Assembly: GCA_001600875.1 (NCBI GenBank)
Contig: BCLD01000003.1
Span: 521,999 to 558,146 of the forward strand
DNA length: 36,148 nucleotides
Direction: 5' to 3'
DNA from: Solicoccozyma terricola
Taxonomy: Eukaryota > Basidiomycota > Tremellomycetes > Filobasidiales > Piskurozymaceae
The notes beneath the pieces are model-generated. The model searched no databases and had not been told where the DNA came from. It saw nothing but the letters and a program-made list of their open reading frames with translations. The stretch's first letter is position 1. The number at the start of each line of letters is the position of its first letter. Below, one piece after another: positions 24,401-34,106 of the stretch. Both the position numbers and the translations under genes were made by a program.

Positions 24401-25940
24401 AGACATGGGAGTTTGTCGGATCATTGATCTTGAGGATTGGAGTAAGTCCCATCTTCGAGTTGCATGTGGTCGCTTGTGTGCTCATGTTTTGTCCCTGCTA
24501 TTTTGTTAGCTGCGATTAAAAAATTTCGAAGGCAGGTGCTTCTCTGCGGCGACTCGAATCAAGATCGTCGAACTGGTCTTCCAGTCGCTATGTCTCACGC
24601 TTCGCAGTGGGATTGGTGCGGCGGGAATGTTCATGGATATGAAACTCAGGAGTCTGTGGAAAGCATACGAGTTTCCCTCCCAGAACTTAGCGCAGTGCCG
24701 ACAAGTTTGGAATAGGATTCAGGTGGACCTGACAGGCGTGATCATCCTTGCTGGCCTGAGAGCAGATGCTGGCGTGAGTTTGTTTGCAACCTCACAGGAA
24801 ATGGGAATGATGACTGACAATGCAATGTGTGCCTCGCCAACGACACAGTTCAAAGATCCGCATCGTACCGTACAGGCAAGAAAGATGCTCGAGCTCAATG
24901 GAACCAGCTATCCTGAATGGTTCCTCCACGTCAGCGCTCTTCAGCAGCATGAGTGTGGGATAGGAAGGTGTAGACGCGCGTTGATGTACCATCCGGCTCA
25001 GACGAAGGGTACTGTAGAATGGTGAGGGTTACACGTTCAGTCCAGACACACCCTTCTGTCCATCTCGCGTAACTAATACCGTATATGACAGGGAATGGAA
25101 ACGATACATCTCGGTAGCCACCGAGATTCCTCGTGGTGACAGCGTGCTTGGAGGCGACGGCTGTCCACACTTTGCATCATTCCCTTGCCTAGAATTCATC
25201 TTCCGATGTCCTGACTTTAACGCCAATCTCGCAAACATGATTTGGAGGACGATGTGCTTGATACATGGAGACGAGCGAAAGGATCGCTTCAAGCATCGAT
25301 CATTCACAATCCCACATGGTTCGCTAGACGATCAACACGATATCTCGTACGAGGCTGAGGGGGTGAGATTTCCCGATATTGAAGAGGATGAGATGGGACC
25401 GGTGGAAGAGGTCGTTGTTGGCGTTGGCGTGAGTCATGTGGTGTTTTTACTACCTAACTGTGACCTGACGACTCTACACTGTCCACTCGAAATAGATTGA
25501 AGTCACGTTTGAGGAGGAGGCGGACGAGGAGACGGACGAGAAGATGGACGTCTCTGGAGGTGCTAGTCTTCCGGTATGTCCCTTTCTAAAGCGTCCACAT
25601 CTCCTGACGATCGCTGATTCCGTCTATCCACTCTCCCAATCGTTTAATTCAGATCATCGCTTCCAAGAACACTATAACCTACGGCGCTCGCCCTCACCTA
25701 CCATCAAAGATCACTGAAGCCGCCGACTCGGACAGCAGCACCCCTCATCCAGCCAAGCGCAAGTTGCAGGCCGACGATGACTCCAGCAACGCGAAACCTT
25801 CACCAGCCAAATCCAAGAAAGAGAGCGTCTCTGGTTCATCCAAGAGTACATTGCGACTCCGAGCCAACAAGCGCAACCAAGCAGCTAGTGATGATGATGA
25901 TGATGACGACGACGACGACGACGGGGACTATGTTCCCTAA
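21407..25940 (+). CDS. Unrecognised large protein, probably nuclear (1,194 aa, 14 exons)
   Basis: I do not recognise this family. Exons: 21407-21413, 21481-21606, 21658-21786, 21862-22594, 22654-22948, 23018-23227, 23342-23605, 23697-23826, 23891-24441, 24510-24773, 24849-25021, 25092-25428, 25496-25573 and 25653-25940. They sum to 3,585 nt in frame. The first exon codes only Met-Asp plus one base; the CAG acceptor at 21480, with a CTGAT branch site 27 nt earlier, restores the frame as MDRIPETGYKLPLLDLSREL. Residues about 100-180 are low-complexity (PTPTSSDGGK, DDDPTPTPTATS). The middle 800 residues look globular and alpha-helical, with scattered Cys and Trp and no zinc-finger spacing. The C-terminus is charged: acidic EEEADEETDEK, basic AKRKLQ, SKSTLRLRANKRNQ, then about eleven Asp and GDYVP, suggesting chromatin or histone contact. 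The donor after 23605 (GTGCTG) is the weakest junction. Confidence 0.75.
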
Positions 25941-26379
25941 TGGCAGCAGCAGGTACATCAGGTGGTCAGTCATACTATGATACAAGGACTTAGCTTATGC
26001 TGCTGATGCGATCTCTTCCCCCCCCCCCCCCCCCNNCNCTCTGTTTTTTCCCCTTCATAGCGCGGTGTTATGACGGGATTTGATCTAATTTGTTGAACTG
26101 GGAAAGACGACGGACGTAGAGTTTGTGGGCCAGAGTTTGTGCGTAGAGTTTGTTGTTTGTTGCTTATATTAAGCCAGTGGTGAATCCATGATGAAATTTG
26201 CTTTCGTAAGTAGTCAAGTGACTTTATCGTAACCCATGGACCTCGGGGTATCCCTTCGCCCCACATCCCCAACCGTCGCATATCACCAAACGTTTTCCTG
26301 TTGCAAATGTAAATCATAATCTCATGGGACACTGCTAAATTTCGTATACTACGGGTATTACAAAGCCCTCAAATTCTCA
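25941..26379. other. Convergent region with assembly gap in a C-run
   Basis: It holds the 3' flanks of the unknown gene (+) and DAHP synthase (-). At 26018-26034 there are 17 C, followed by ambiguous bases at 26035, 26036 and 26038, showing that the assembler could not resolve the homopolymer. I see no gene here. Confidence 0.7.
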
Positions 26380-28238
26380 TCACGCATTCCTCGTGTTACT
26401 TCTTCCTCTGAGCTCGGACAACAGGACGTCACGAGGTGCAGTTCCTCTTCGTTTGGCCTTGAGATGATCTGCGATGAGGAATGCGACATCTGGTGGGGCG
26501 GGGAGAGTCGGGGGTCAGTTGGCGTACTCCATTGCAAACTTCTAACAGCCTACACACCTAGTGACTGCTCATAGTTTAGACGAGGATCGCAGTGCGTCCT
26601 GTAATTGAAGGAGAGATCCTTGTCTGCCAACTCCATCGACCCGCCGATACACTCGGTCTGGCGGTGTTGATGAACATCAGCATCCACCCGTCCCCCTCCC
26701 TCCCCCACTCCCACTCACCACCGAGAACCCATCCTCATTCAACTCGCCGGTCAACTCCAAATGCACGCCACCAAGAATCGTCCCCATCTCTTTATGAATT
26801 TGCATCGATCGGGTGATTTCGTGAATAATGTCCGCAAAGTGCCGAGTTTTGAGTGAAGCGTCGGTTTCCGAGGATTTTGTGCTGTGGAGAGGGATTCGTT
26901 AGGGGGGTGGTCTGTACACGGTGAGGCACAAGGTACTCACTTGCCATGCTACCCCCGGAGGACATCCCGACCGAATATCAGCGCCAGAATCCCCGATGCG
27001 CATTCTCCTCGCCACTCACCATTGCGTCACATTGCCACACGACGATGTGATTCGTCTGTTGTACGGCCTTGATATGCAGTGGCAGGAATTCGTCGACCTG
27101 ACGAGAAAAGGATGGTATGAGCACATGCAACAGGAGCATCGACCCCCCAGCGACCTCACCTTCTCCGCTCCATATCGACTTATCAACGTGACCTTGCCTG
27201 GTATATTATCCGGGTTGACGACTACCATGCCCATCCACCGCCATCAGCCCCGACTCTTCCCTCTCGCCCACACCCACTCACCATCCAACATCTGCACCAA
27301 CTCATCCCCGCGCATACTCGGTCCAACTTTAATCCCAATCGGGTTTTGAATCCCTCTAAAGTACTCTACATGCGCACCATCCAATTGTCGTGTTCTATCA
27401 CCTATCCAAATGAAATGAGATGACAGGTTGTAGAATTTATCGCCGGGAGTTGGAGGATCCGATCGAGTACCAGCAGGTGTATGTGGGAATGTTGAAGAGG
27501 ATCGTGATGGGACGGAAGAAGATCGGATGAAGGAAGGTGGTGATTTCGAGACTTTTCGCGTAAGTGCCTCTTCGTATTCCAGTAACAATCCTTCGTGACT
27601 GCGAGTAGAACGACGCCATCAACCACCGTACCACGACCATGACTCGCTCCCCCCCCCCCCCCTCTTCTTCACCCACCTGGTATAAAAATCAACAGTCTCG
27701 GTCCCACCTCTGCCACCTCCACCCCCAACGCCACCCGTTGCCGCCTTCATGAAATCCAACGAATCCATCAATCGTTCAATCACCTCCTCGAACGCCTTCT
27801 GTAACCCGCCGGATCGGACATGCGAGAACGACCATTGACGAGGTTGATGCAAGTCTGCGAATCCGGATGAGAGTAGGGCGCGGATGTAATTGAGTGTAGA
27901 AGATGAATGAAAGTAGGCGCTGTAGACGGGGTTGGGTTATTACATTCACCCGTATTGCAAGAGATGGGATTTGTGGGATTTTCTCTGCTCACCCTAATAA
28001 CCTCTCTGGATCCGGTTTCCGATCCTCGATATCGAATCCATTCACATTATCACCTCTAAAACTCATCACCTCTCTTTTCTCCGTCTTCCCATTCTTCTGT
28101 CCATTCTCGTCAATGATCGGATAATCAACTACTTCGGTCGATTTACTACGCGGTTTCGCATATTGACCTGCTATTCTCGCTATTCGAATGACGGGTAGTC
28201 GAGATCCATGGAGGATGATCAGAGACATGATGAGGATG
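26380..28238 (-). CDS. Class II DAHP synthase, N-terminal part not found
   Basis: First enzyme of the shikimate pathway: phosphoenolpyruvate plus erythrose-4-phosphate to DAHP. Exons: 28238-27993, 27919-27677, 27598-27282, 27221-27160, 27097-27020, 26948-26941, 26881-26719, 26657-26558 and 26489-26380, about 441 residues, all in frame. Family blocks in order: [176 protein letters not shown]. The metal-binding His, Glu and Asp are present. Upstream of [12 protein letters not shown] the expected N-terminal third (tryptophan/proline-rich start and the QGGxCAE metal-binding Cys) is not recognisable, so the gene is 5'-truncated, rearranged or strongly diverged. Low-complexity inserts ([11 protein letters not shown]; a Ser/Pro-rich stretch after TRKV) lengthen it. 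Confidence 0.85.
26941..26948 (-). other. 8-nt microexon of DAHP synthase (His-Gly-Asn)
   Basis: On the sense strand CATGGCAA is flanked by TAG acceptor and GTGAGT donor. It bridges CDAM (exon ending 27020, phase 0) and the exon starting at 26881 (C ACA AAA), giving CDAM-HGN-TKS. This rebuilds the near-invariant CDPMHGNT motif, whose His binds the active-site metal. Flanking introns are 71 and 59 nt. Confidence 0.87.
27649..27662 (+). repeat. C14 run in DAHP synthase intron (G14 on sense strand)
   Basis: Lies in intron 27599-27676. This is the one clear intronic run in the window where the gene's sense strand carries G rather than C. Confidence 0.93.
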
Positions 28239-29346
28239 CTGAGAGGGATCGGAGACGGCGTCAGTATTCGGATTCGTATGACAGACGAGTCGAGTTCAGG
28301 CGTGCTTTCAAAGAATAAAAGTGACCGGGCCTCTATTAGACGATATATCCTTCGCCAAGCTTGGCAGTAAGATCGGCACAGAGTTCTCCCTGTAGCTCGA
28401 ATGACAAACAGTATGACTCGGTCCGCCTACGAGAGGCTATGAAAGACGAGATCCATCGTCGCGCTGACGGCGTAATATCCTTCCCGACCTTGAACAACGA
28501 GATACCCTTCGCTGTGCAAAGGAAGACAATATCTGCAACGAAGACGAAAGGTGACATCCCTTGCGTTGAAGGACGACCATAACCTTTACGCCCCGCTATA
28601 TCAATGCGTTGTTCCTCGCCACACAGAGTTACACTCTTCTTCGTCCTCATCCTTTCTATCCTCCTCTGGTTCTATCTCTTCGCCCCCCCCCCCCCTGCCT
28701 TCATGCGAACCAGTGTTCCTCTTGGGATCTAGTGCGGAAAGCCGCTAGACGCCCATGACATACAATCCCTTACCCCATTCTCGCGGGAACCAAAAGAAGC
28801 ACGCTACGCAGTCTTTCGCTACCCGTTCAAGCGACCCGGTCGTCGTCTCTAGAGAACTAGAAACTTTTTTCCAGTATCCTCCTTTGCGCCAAGTACCCGC
28901 GATACCATATTTCCCTACGCTCGAAAGTCAGAAGGAAAATGTTCGCTATGACCAGCTACATGATTCTCAGCAATAAATTCCTCTCTGTGCACTGTATGGT
29001 GATCGCATCGCAAGACTATATTCCTCATCAACCCCATCTTTCACTCCGCCTCCTTGATGCTCTTCGCTAAGCTCATCAAACGATTGCACGCCCTGCTAGG
29101 GGAAGACATTTCGCTCGCTTGGGCTTCGGGAAGACGATATTGCTCATTCCGCTTGTGAGGAAATAAGCACTCGATGCGCTTGTCAAAGGCAAGACTAGTG
29201 TTCGCCTCACTCGCGACGACGGCATTGCTCATTTGCGCTCACAAGCAGATGACATGCTTTTCAACTTTGTTCACTTCATTACCCGGACCTTGGCTCTGAA
29301 CCCTAACGCTCCACTCGCACGCTCACGCTCACGCTCGGCAAACTCA

Positions 29347-29472
<126 letters not shown>

Positions 29473-29892
29473 CTAAAGAGCCAACACACCCCCCCCCCAA
29501 AACCCACACACTATCATCAATTCAACCGTAACAATATTCGAATTTATAGTGGGAAACTCACTTCAACAGGAGTAACCAACGGTGGTAAACGTTTTAGTTT
29601 CCCCAGCACCCTACATAAACCACCACCACGCCAAACATCAGTGTCCTCTGAAACGCTAGTATTTTTCAAACCCGAAGCGGACAACTTACGCTCCAAGATG
29701 AACTGTATCATCGTATATAACATCCTGAGCGATAGGTCTCGTTCTCCAAGATGAAGGTGACCATGTTGATGCCATCGATGCGAATGGGTGTTGCACTAGA
29801 TGGGGGAAGGGAGTTGGACGAGGTGGGAATGGACCCAACTCTCCTTTTTATGAGACATCGGAATGAGTCACGGGGTGGAGGCGGGAAGGGGC

Positions 29893-30030
29893 TTATCAAA
29901 AACATGACGTGTAGGCGGGTGGGGTTTATCAAAGAATGACGTGTATGCAGTGGGTCTTATCAAACCATGATGACGTGTATGTGTCTGCCTTATCAATGTC
30001 TCACCCCCCCCCCCCTCGACTATGACGTGT
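29893..30030 (+). promoter_or_regulatory. Four-unit array of TTATC plus TGACGTGT sites
   Basis: TTATC (GATAA on the other strand, a GATA-factor core) at 29893, 29926, 29957 and 29990, each followed by TGACGTGT (bZIP/CRE-like) at 29905, 29937, 29971 and 30023. The first three pairs have start-to-start gaps of 12, 11 and 14 nt; the fourth is spread to 33 nt by a C12 run. Unit spacing is 31-33 bp, about three helical turns. A TGAGTCA site lies just upstream near 29864. The array is 240-380 bp before the intradiol dioxygenase ATG. Confidence 0.7.
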
Positions 30031-30182
30031 CTACGGAACAACTTTCCTCCCCCCGGCTCCCCTCTCCCGGATCCTGAGTCTCCGCGGGAGTTTCGGATTC
30101 CCCCGCGTGGATTTTTGTAATTCCTGCGCAAGAGATTGGATGCGTTCTTACCGCGGCAAGACGAAGTGGGAGTCGGGGTGGT

Positions 30183-30190
30183 TATATAAA
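30183..30190 (+). promoter_or_regulatory. TATA box of intradiol dioxygenase gene
   Basis: TATATAAA about 85 bp upstream of the ATG at 30271, with TCATC-type pyrimidine-rich sequence in between. Position and match fit a core TATA element of an inducible gene. Confidence 0.65.
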
Positions 30191-30270
30191 GTCGCCATAA
30201 CAGAGATTTGTCCATCACACCTCCTCTCCCTCATCTTCTCTATTCAGCGATACACATATCTCCATCCATC

Positions 30271-31971
30271 ATGATTAATATCCAATCCCTCTCTCTTCTT
30301 CTAGTCTCCATTGCCACTTTGGTCTCAGGTAAGTCCTCAACCACTCTCTCTCTACCTCCACCTTCTATCCCCCCCCCCCCCATCTCACAACCTCACCCCC
30401 TGACACCAACCTTCCCTTTTTTTTTTTCCACACCGCAAACAGCACACGCAGACCATAAACCTTCAACCGCGGAAGAATTCGCAGCTTTATCCAACCTCCA
30501 AGCAGCTTCATACCTCTGTGCACCTCAAATCGCAGCATACAACGCAGATCGACAAAGAACATGGGCTCAAAAGGTTTTAGGTGGGGTTGCGAATAGGGAT
30601 AAGGAATTGTTTGTTGAAGGAGGTTGGGAGGATTTGGCTGGGAAAACTAAAGGGATTACCAGTGAGGAAGGGAAGAGGATGTTGGCTTGTAATGCTGTGG
30701 AGGGGAGTAAGATTAGGAATCATACTTGTGTTCTTGGTGAGTTTGGTTGTAAGGCGCGGGCGCGGGTTGCAGGTCGTAGGTCGCAGGATGCTGAAGATAT
30801 GTTGTTGTTTTTCAACGTTCCTCCAGCTCCGGAAGTAACGGAAGGTCCATATTACCATGTAAGTTCCTAGAATTACCGTTCTTCCAATGCCATGGAACTT
30901 ACCTTCCTTAACCCAAACAGACCGTCGGTCATCCAATCAGACATAACATGGCAGAACTAGAACCTGGATTATTATTCTTGATGAATATCGGGGTTATCGA
31001 TGTCAATACTTGTGAACCGTTACCTGATGTTTTGGTTGATATTTGGGTGAGTCTACGAGAGTCGGTTAATGGGTTGAGTGATGGTATTTGTTCTGATGTT
31101 CCTTTTTCTCCTCCCTCTTCCCTCGTCTCCTGCCCTTCTCGCTACGATGTACCCAACCTTTACCCCCCCCCCCGCCCCCCCTTCTCGTCGACGCAGCACG
31201 CCAACGCTACAGGCCACTACGCAGGTCACCCCGATCCAGCCCCACACCTCGTAGATGAACAACCACAATCATCAGGTCATCGAAAAGGTCTCCTCTCTGC
31301 ATTCCCAAGAACAAACGATGAAGAAACTTGGTTAAGAGCTGCTCAACCAACTGATAAGAATGGAGTTGCGGAATTTACTAGTATTTTCCCAGGGTATTAT
31401 ACGGGGAGAGCTACTCGTGAGTTTTGTTGGCGGGGGTGGGGTCGGTGGGGCGGTGGGATTGGAGGGGCTGATGTTTGTTGAACTTCAGATGTGCATACGC
31501 GGATTCACCCAAAGTGGGATACCCTACCGAACGGGACATTCATCTCTGGTCAAATGGCGCACACCGGTCAATTCTTCGTTCCGGATAATGTTAATGTTAG
31601 GGTTGACAAGGTGAGTTTAAGGGAGGGGGGGGGGGGCTCGTTTTGTTGGGAATGTCTGCTGACCAGTCATTCGACTCGATAATCGCTCGTTTCTCAACCT
31701 CCCCTCTCAGCTCTGGCCATACGTCACCAACCCAATCCGAGACCTTCCTAACCGCGGTCGAACTCGTAACTGGGCCGACTCGCTGAACATTTTTGAAGAT
31801 TCTCAAGAAGGCGGCTATCAATCCATGTTTGACATTCAATTCCTTGGTGGTGTTCTCGAACAAGGATTGATCGGTTATATCACCGTAGTTATCAACTCTA
31901 CTGCCAACTTTGACACTGCTTGGTCGGTTGCGCAGGGTGCGGAGAAGGTGAAGGTGCATGAGGAGTTGTAG
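30271..31971 (+). CDS. Secreted intradiol ring-cleavage dioxygenase
   Basis: Fe(III) enzyme that opens catechol-type rings between the two hydroxyls. Exons: 30271-30328, 30443-30736, 30827-30858, 30921-31046, 31197-31416, 31489-31610 and 31711-31971, giving 370 aa. The N-terminus MINIQSLSLLLVSIATLVS is a signal peptide cut near SAHA, so it is predicted to be extracellular. The family blocks are CVLAPEVTEGPYYH (about residues 115-128) and the fold-typical CEPLPDVLVDIWHANATGHY. GYYTGRATHVHTRIH (236-250) carries the iron ligands Tyr, His244 and His246, with the other Tyr in GPYY. I chose the acceptor at 30826 because it rebuilds CVLAPEVT; intron 30737-30826 has no stop, and its retention would insert 30 residues. 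C-runs lie in introns 1 and 4. The promoter has a TATA box and a GATA/bZIP array, suggesting induced expression. Substrate (lignin-type or plant phenolics) is inferred. Confidence 0.92.
31163..31181 (+). repeat. C-run acting as polypyrimidine tract in dioxygenase intron 4
   Basis: C11, one G, C7, followed by TTCTCGTCGACGCAG and exon 5 at 31197. Sense-strand C, close to the 3' splice site. Confidence 0.9.
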
Positions 31972-32368
31972 GATGGGGTCGAGGTAGGGGCGACATCCCC
32001 CCCCCCCTCCCCCCCCCGCGGCCACACGTAATGAAACGGGGCTCGTAATAGCAAATGATTTTTTTTTAACCATGAATATGTCTCGTGTCTGACGTTTGTT
32101 AAATACGACGAGTTGCCAATGGATGCTTGACACCCGTCAGTTGCAGTCGGTCCCCAAGTACCAGCACCCCTCGACAAACCCTGCTGCTACCATTACTCCC
32201 TTACTCCCTTACCCACCCCCCACCCCCGCTCTTGTTGACATTTCCCCTGAACGCCGAGCGATCCGCGGATTTGCAACCAATTATTCCCCACACACCCATC
32301 CCCCCAGGCAAGCGGTTGGTGGTAGGGTTCGTCATCGTCGAGGCTACCATCACACCGATCCTCTCATC
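31972..32368 (+). other. Region between dioxygenase and lipase genes
   Basis: Tandem plus-strand genes: 3' flank of the dioxygenase and promoter of the lipase. It holds two C8 blocks near 31998-32018 and C-rich stretches near 32200-32230. No TATA box or gene was seen. Confidence 0.5.
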
Positions 32369-33896
32369 ATGTCCGGCTCCACCACCACCACCGAATGGGT
32401 CCTAGGACCACAGGCAACTCCGTTTTACACCCGTCAGGTAAGTGGATCCTCCTGTTTCTCGTTGAATTCTCCCACCTCACAACCACGTCGGTCGCCGGCA
32501 GTATATCCCCTCCAACCCTCCTCTCGCATACATTGTCTTTCTCCACGGCTTCATCGAACATATCGATCGCTACACGTCCTTTTTCACCACCCTAGCTTCT
32601 CAACACAACATCCATGTCACCGCGTTCGATCAACGTGGTTTCGGTAGGACATCTCGATCCGCATCCGTCGAGGATGGACCACCACAAGGAGTCATGGACG
32701 GGTGGAAAAAGAAAGGCAAGACGGTAAAGTCTACAAGAGGTAACAAGAGGACTAGTTGGGCCGAACAAATGGAAGATGCAGAGTTCTTCGTGGAAAGGAC
32801 CATCAAGTTGGCTGCTGGGAAAAAGGTCTTTTTAATGGGTCAAAGTATGGTGAGTTGGAGCAGGTTCCTTGAGGTCCTTTGTGAGATATAAATACTGAAA
32901 ACCACGAATTGCCCTCACAGGGAGGTGGTCTCACACTCGCTTTCGCGACCAGACAACATGGTTTCCCATCCAAAGCTGCCGTTTCAGCTCTCGCTGGCTG
33001 CATCGCTACCTCTCCTCTCATCCGTCAAACCCGTCCTGAAGCCGCGTGGAAGGTGGGTTTTTCCCCTTTCCCGTCGCCTGTTTGGCGTCTAACCTCCCCC
33101 CCCCCCCCCCCCCTTCTCTCACCAGGTCTGGCTCGGCAGTAAACTCGCCCCACTAGCAGGAGGAGCCATCCTGCCAACCCCACTTGACAATCGTCATCTC
33201 TCTCACGACCCCACAGTCGCAAAAACCGTCGCTGAAGACCCTCTCTGTAAGGATCAAGTAGGTTCCGTCAAGGGTGTATCGGATATGTTGGTGGGTGGGA
33301 AATCGTTGGCGGAAAAGGATTGGAAGAATTGGCCCAAGGATTTACCGGTTAGTGAATTGGGTGGTTGCGCGTTCTTTTGAAAGAAAAGGGATCCTGATGG
33401 GAATTTTTAACTCTTTTTTCTCGGTCGTCAAGCTCCTCATCATTCACGGTGCTGAAGATCTAATCACATCTCCCATCGCGTCCGAGGAATTTGTTCGAAA
33501 CGTCAAGACAATCGCCAAGGATGCTACCGTCGTGGTCCTACCGGTTAGTAATCTTACCAGGAACGTCGGTTTTACCGCTTCGAGCCGCTAACCTTTTCAT
33601 TTCCAAACCCCGGCTTTTGACAGGGCTTCTACCACGAGATCCACAACGAATCCGACTCTGCACCCGCTGAACAGGCCGCTCGCATTGCCAACTGGATCCA
33701 AGTTCGCGTCGACGGCGAGCCTTTGACGGCCGAGGACCGATCTATGACTACGATGCGAACTGAAGGTGGAGAACCGGTTATTGGAGATCAGGTTGACAAG
33801 TCTGCGATTCAAGTTGCTAGGGAGCATGGTGATGATGGGTATGCGGGTGAGGCGGAGATGGGGGTCGAGGATAGGGAGCAGAGGTCCAAGTTGTGA
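32369..33896 (+). CDS. Monoacylglycerol lipase-like alpha/beta hydrolase (serine aminopeptidase S33 fold)
   Basis: Serine hydrolase resembling yeast Yju3 and mammalian monoglyceride lipase, which cleave monoacylglycerols (lipid droplets and membranes in yeast). Exons: 32369-32437, 32502-32849, 32921-33052, 33126-33347, 33433-33543 and 33624-33896, giving 384 aa. Visible motifs: oxyanion-hole strand FLHGFIEH (36-43), FDQRGFGRTSR, nucleophile elbow GQSMGGG (Ser138) split by an intron directly after SM, acid Asp266 in HGAEDLITS, and His298 in GFYHEIHNE. The C-terminal ~60 residues after the fold are acidic and extra to the family. No signal peptide or membrane helix. Introns 4 and 5 share the unusual donor context CCG|GTTAGT. 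Intron 3 carries a C18 run between a CTAAC branch site and its acceptor. The substrate is inferred from the family. Confidence 0.9.
33096..33113 (+). repeat. C18 polypyrimidine run in lipase intron 3
   Basis: Lies directly between GTCTAACC (branch-like) and TTCTCTCACCAG, the acceptor ending at 33125. Confidence 0.93.
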
Positions 33897-34106
33897 TTGC
33901 GTTGGTTTTGTTGGTTTACATTTCCGGGGCCCTCTCGAGCAGCTAGCATGATTATAATATGAGAATCGGTTGCCTCTTCGTGTGTAAAAGAGTTCATTCA
34001 CCGGTTGAATGCGGTACAGCATCAAAATTATCAGGAAAATTCCAATCGTATACATATCGTGCATGGTCGTCACAGGGCTATCAAAGCGTACATCAACCCG
34101 CCGTTC

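Noticed and set aside
3093..24848. Many introns without in-frame stops and divisible by three (3093-3161, 8202-8261, 21607-21657, 22949-23017, 24774-24848, 30737-30826)
   Set aside because: With about 45 introns of this size, about five stop-free 3n introns are expected by chance, so I see no sign of regulated retention.
29122..29136. GFGKT, resembling a P-loop
   Set aside because: A five-residue match in a frame closed by stops on both sides is not evidence for an ATPase.
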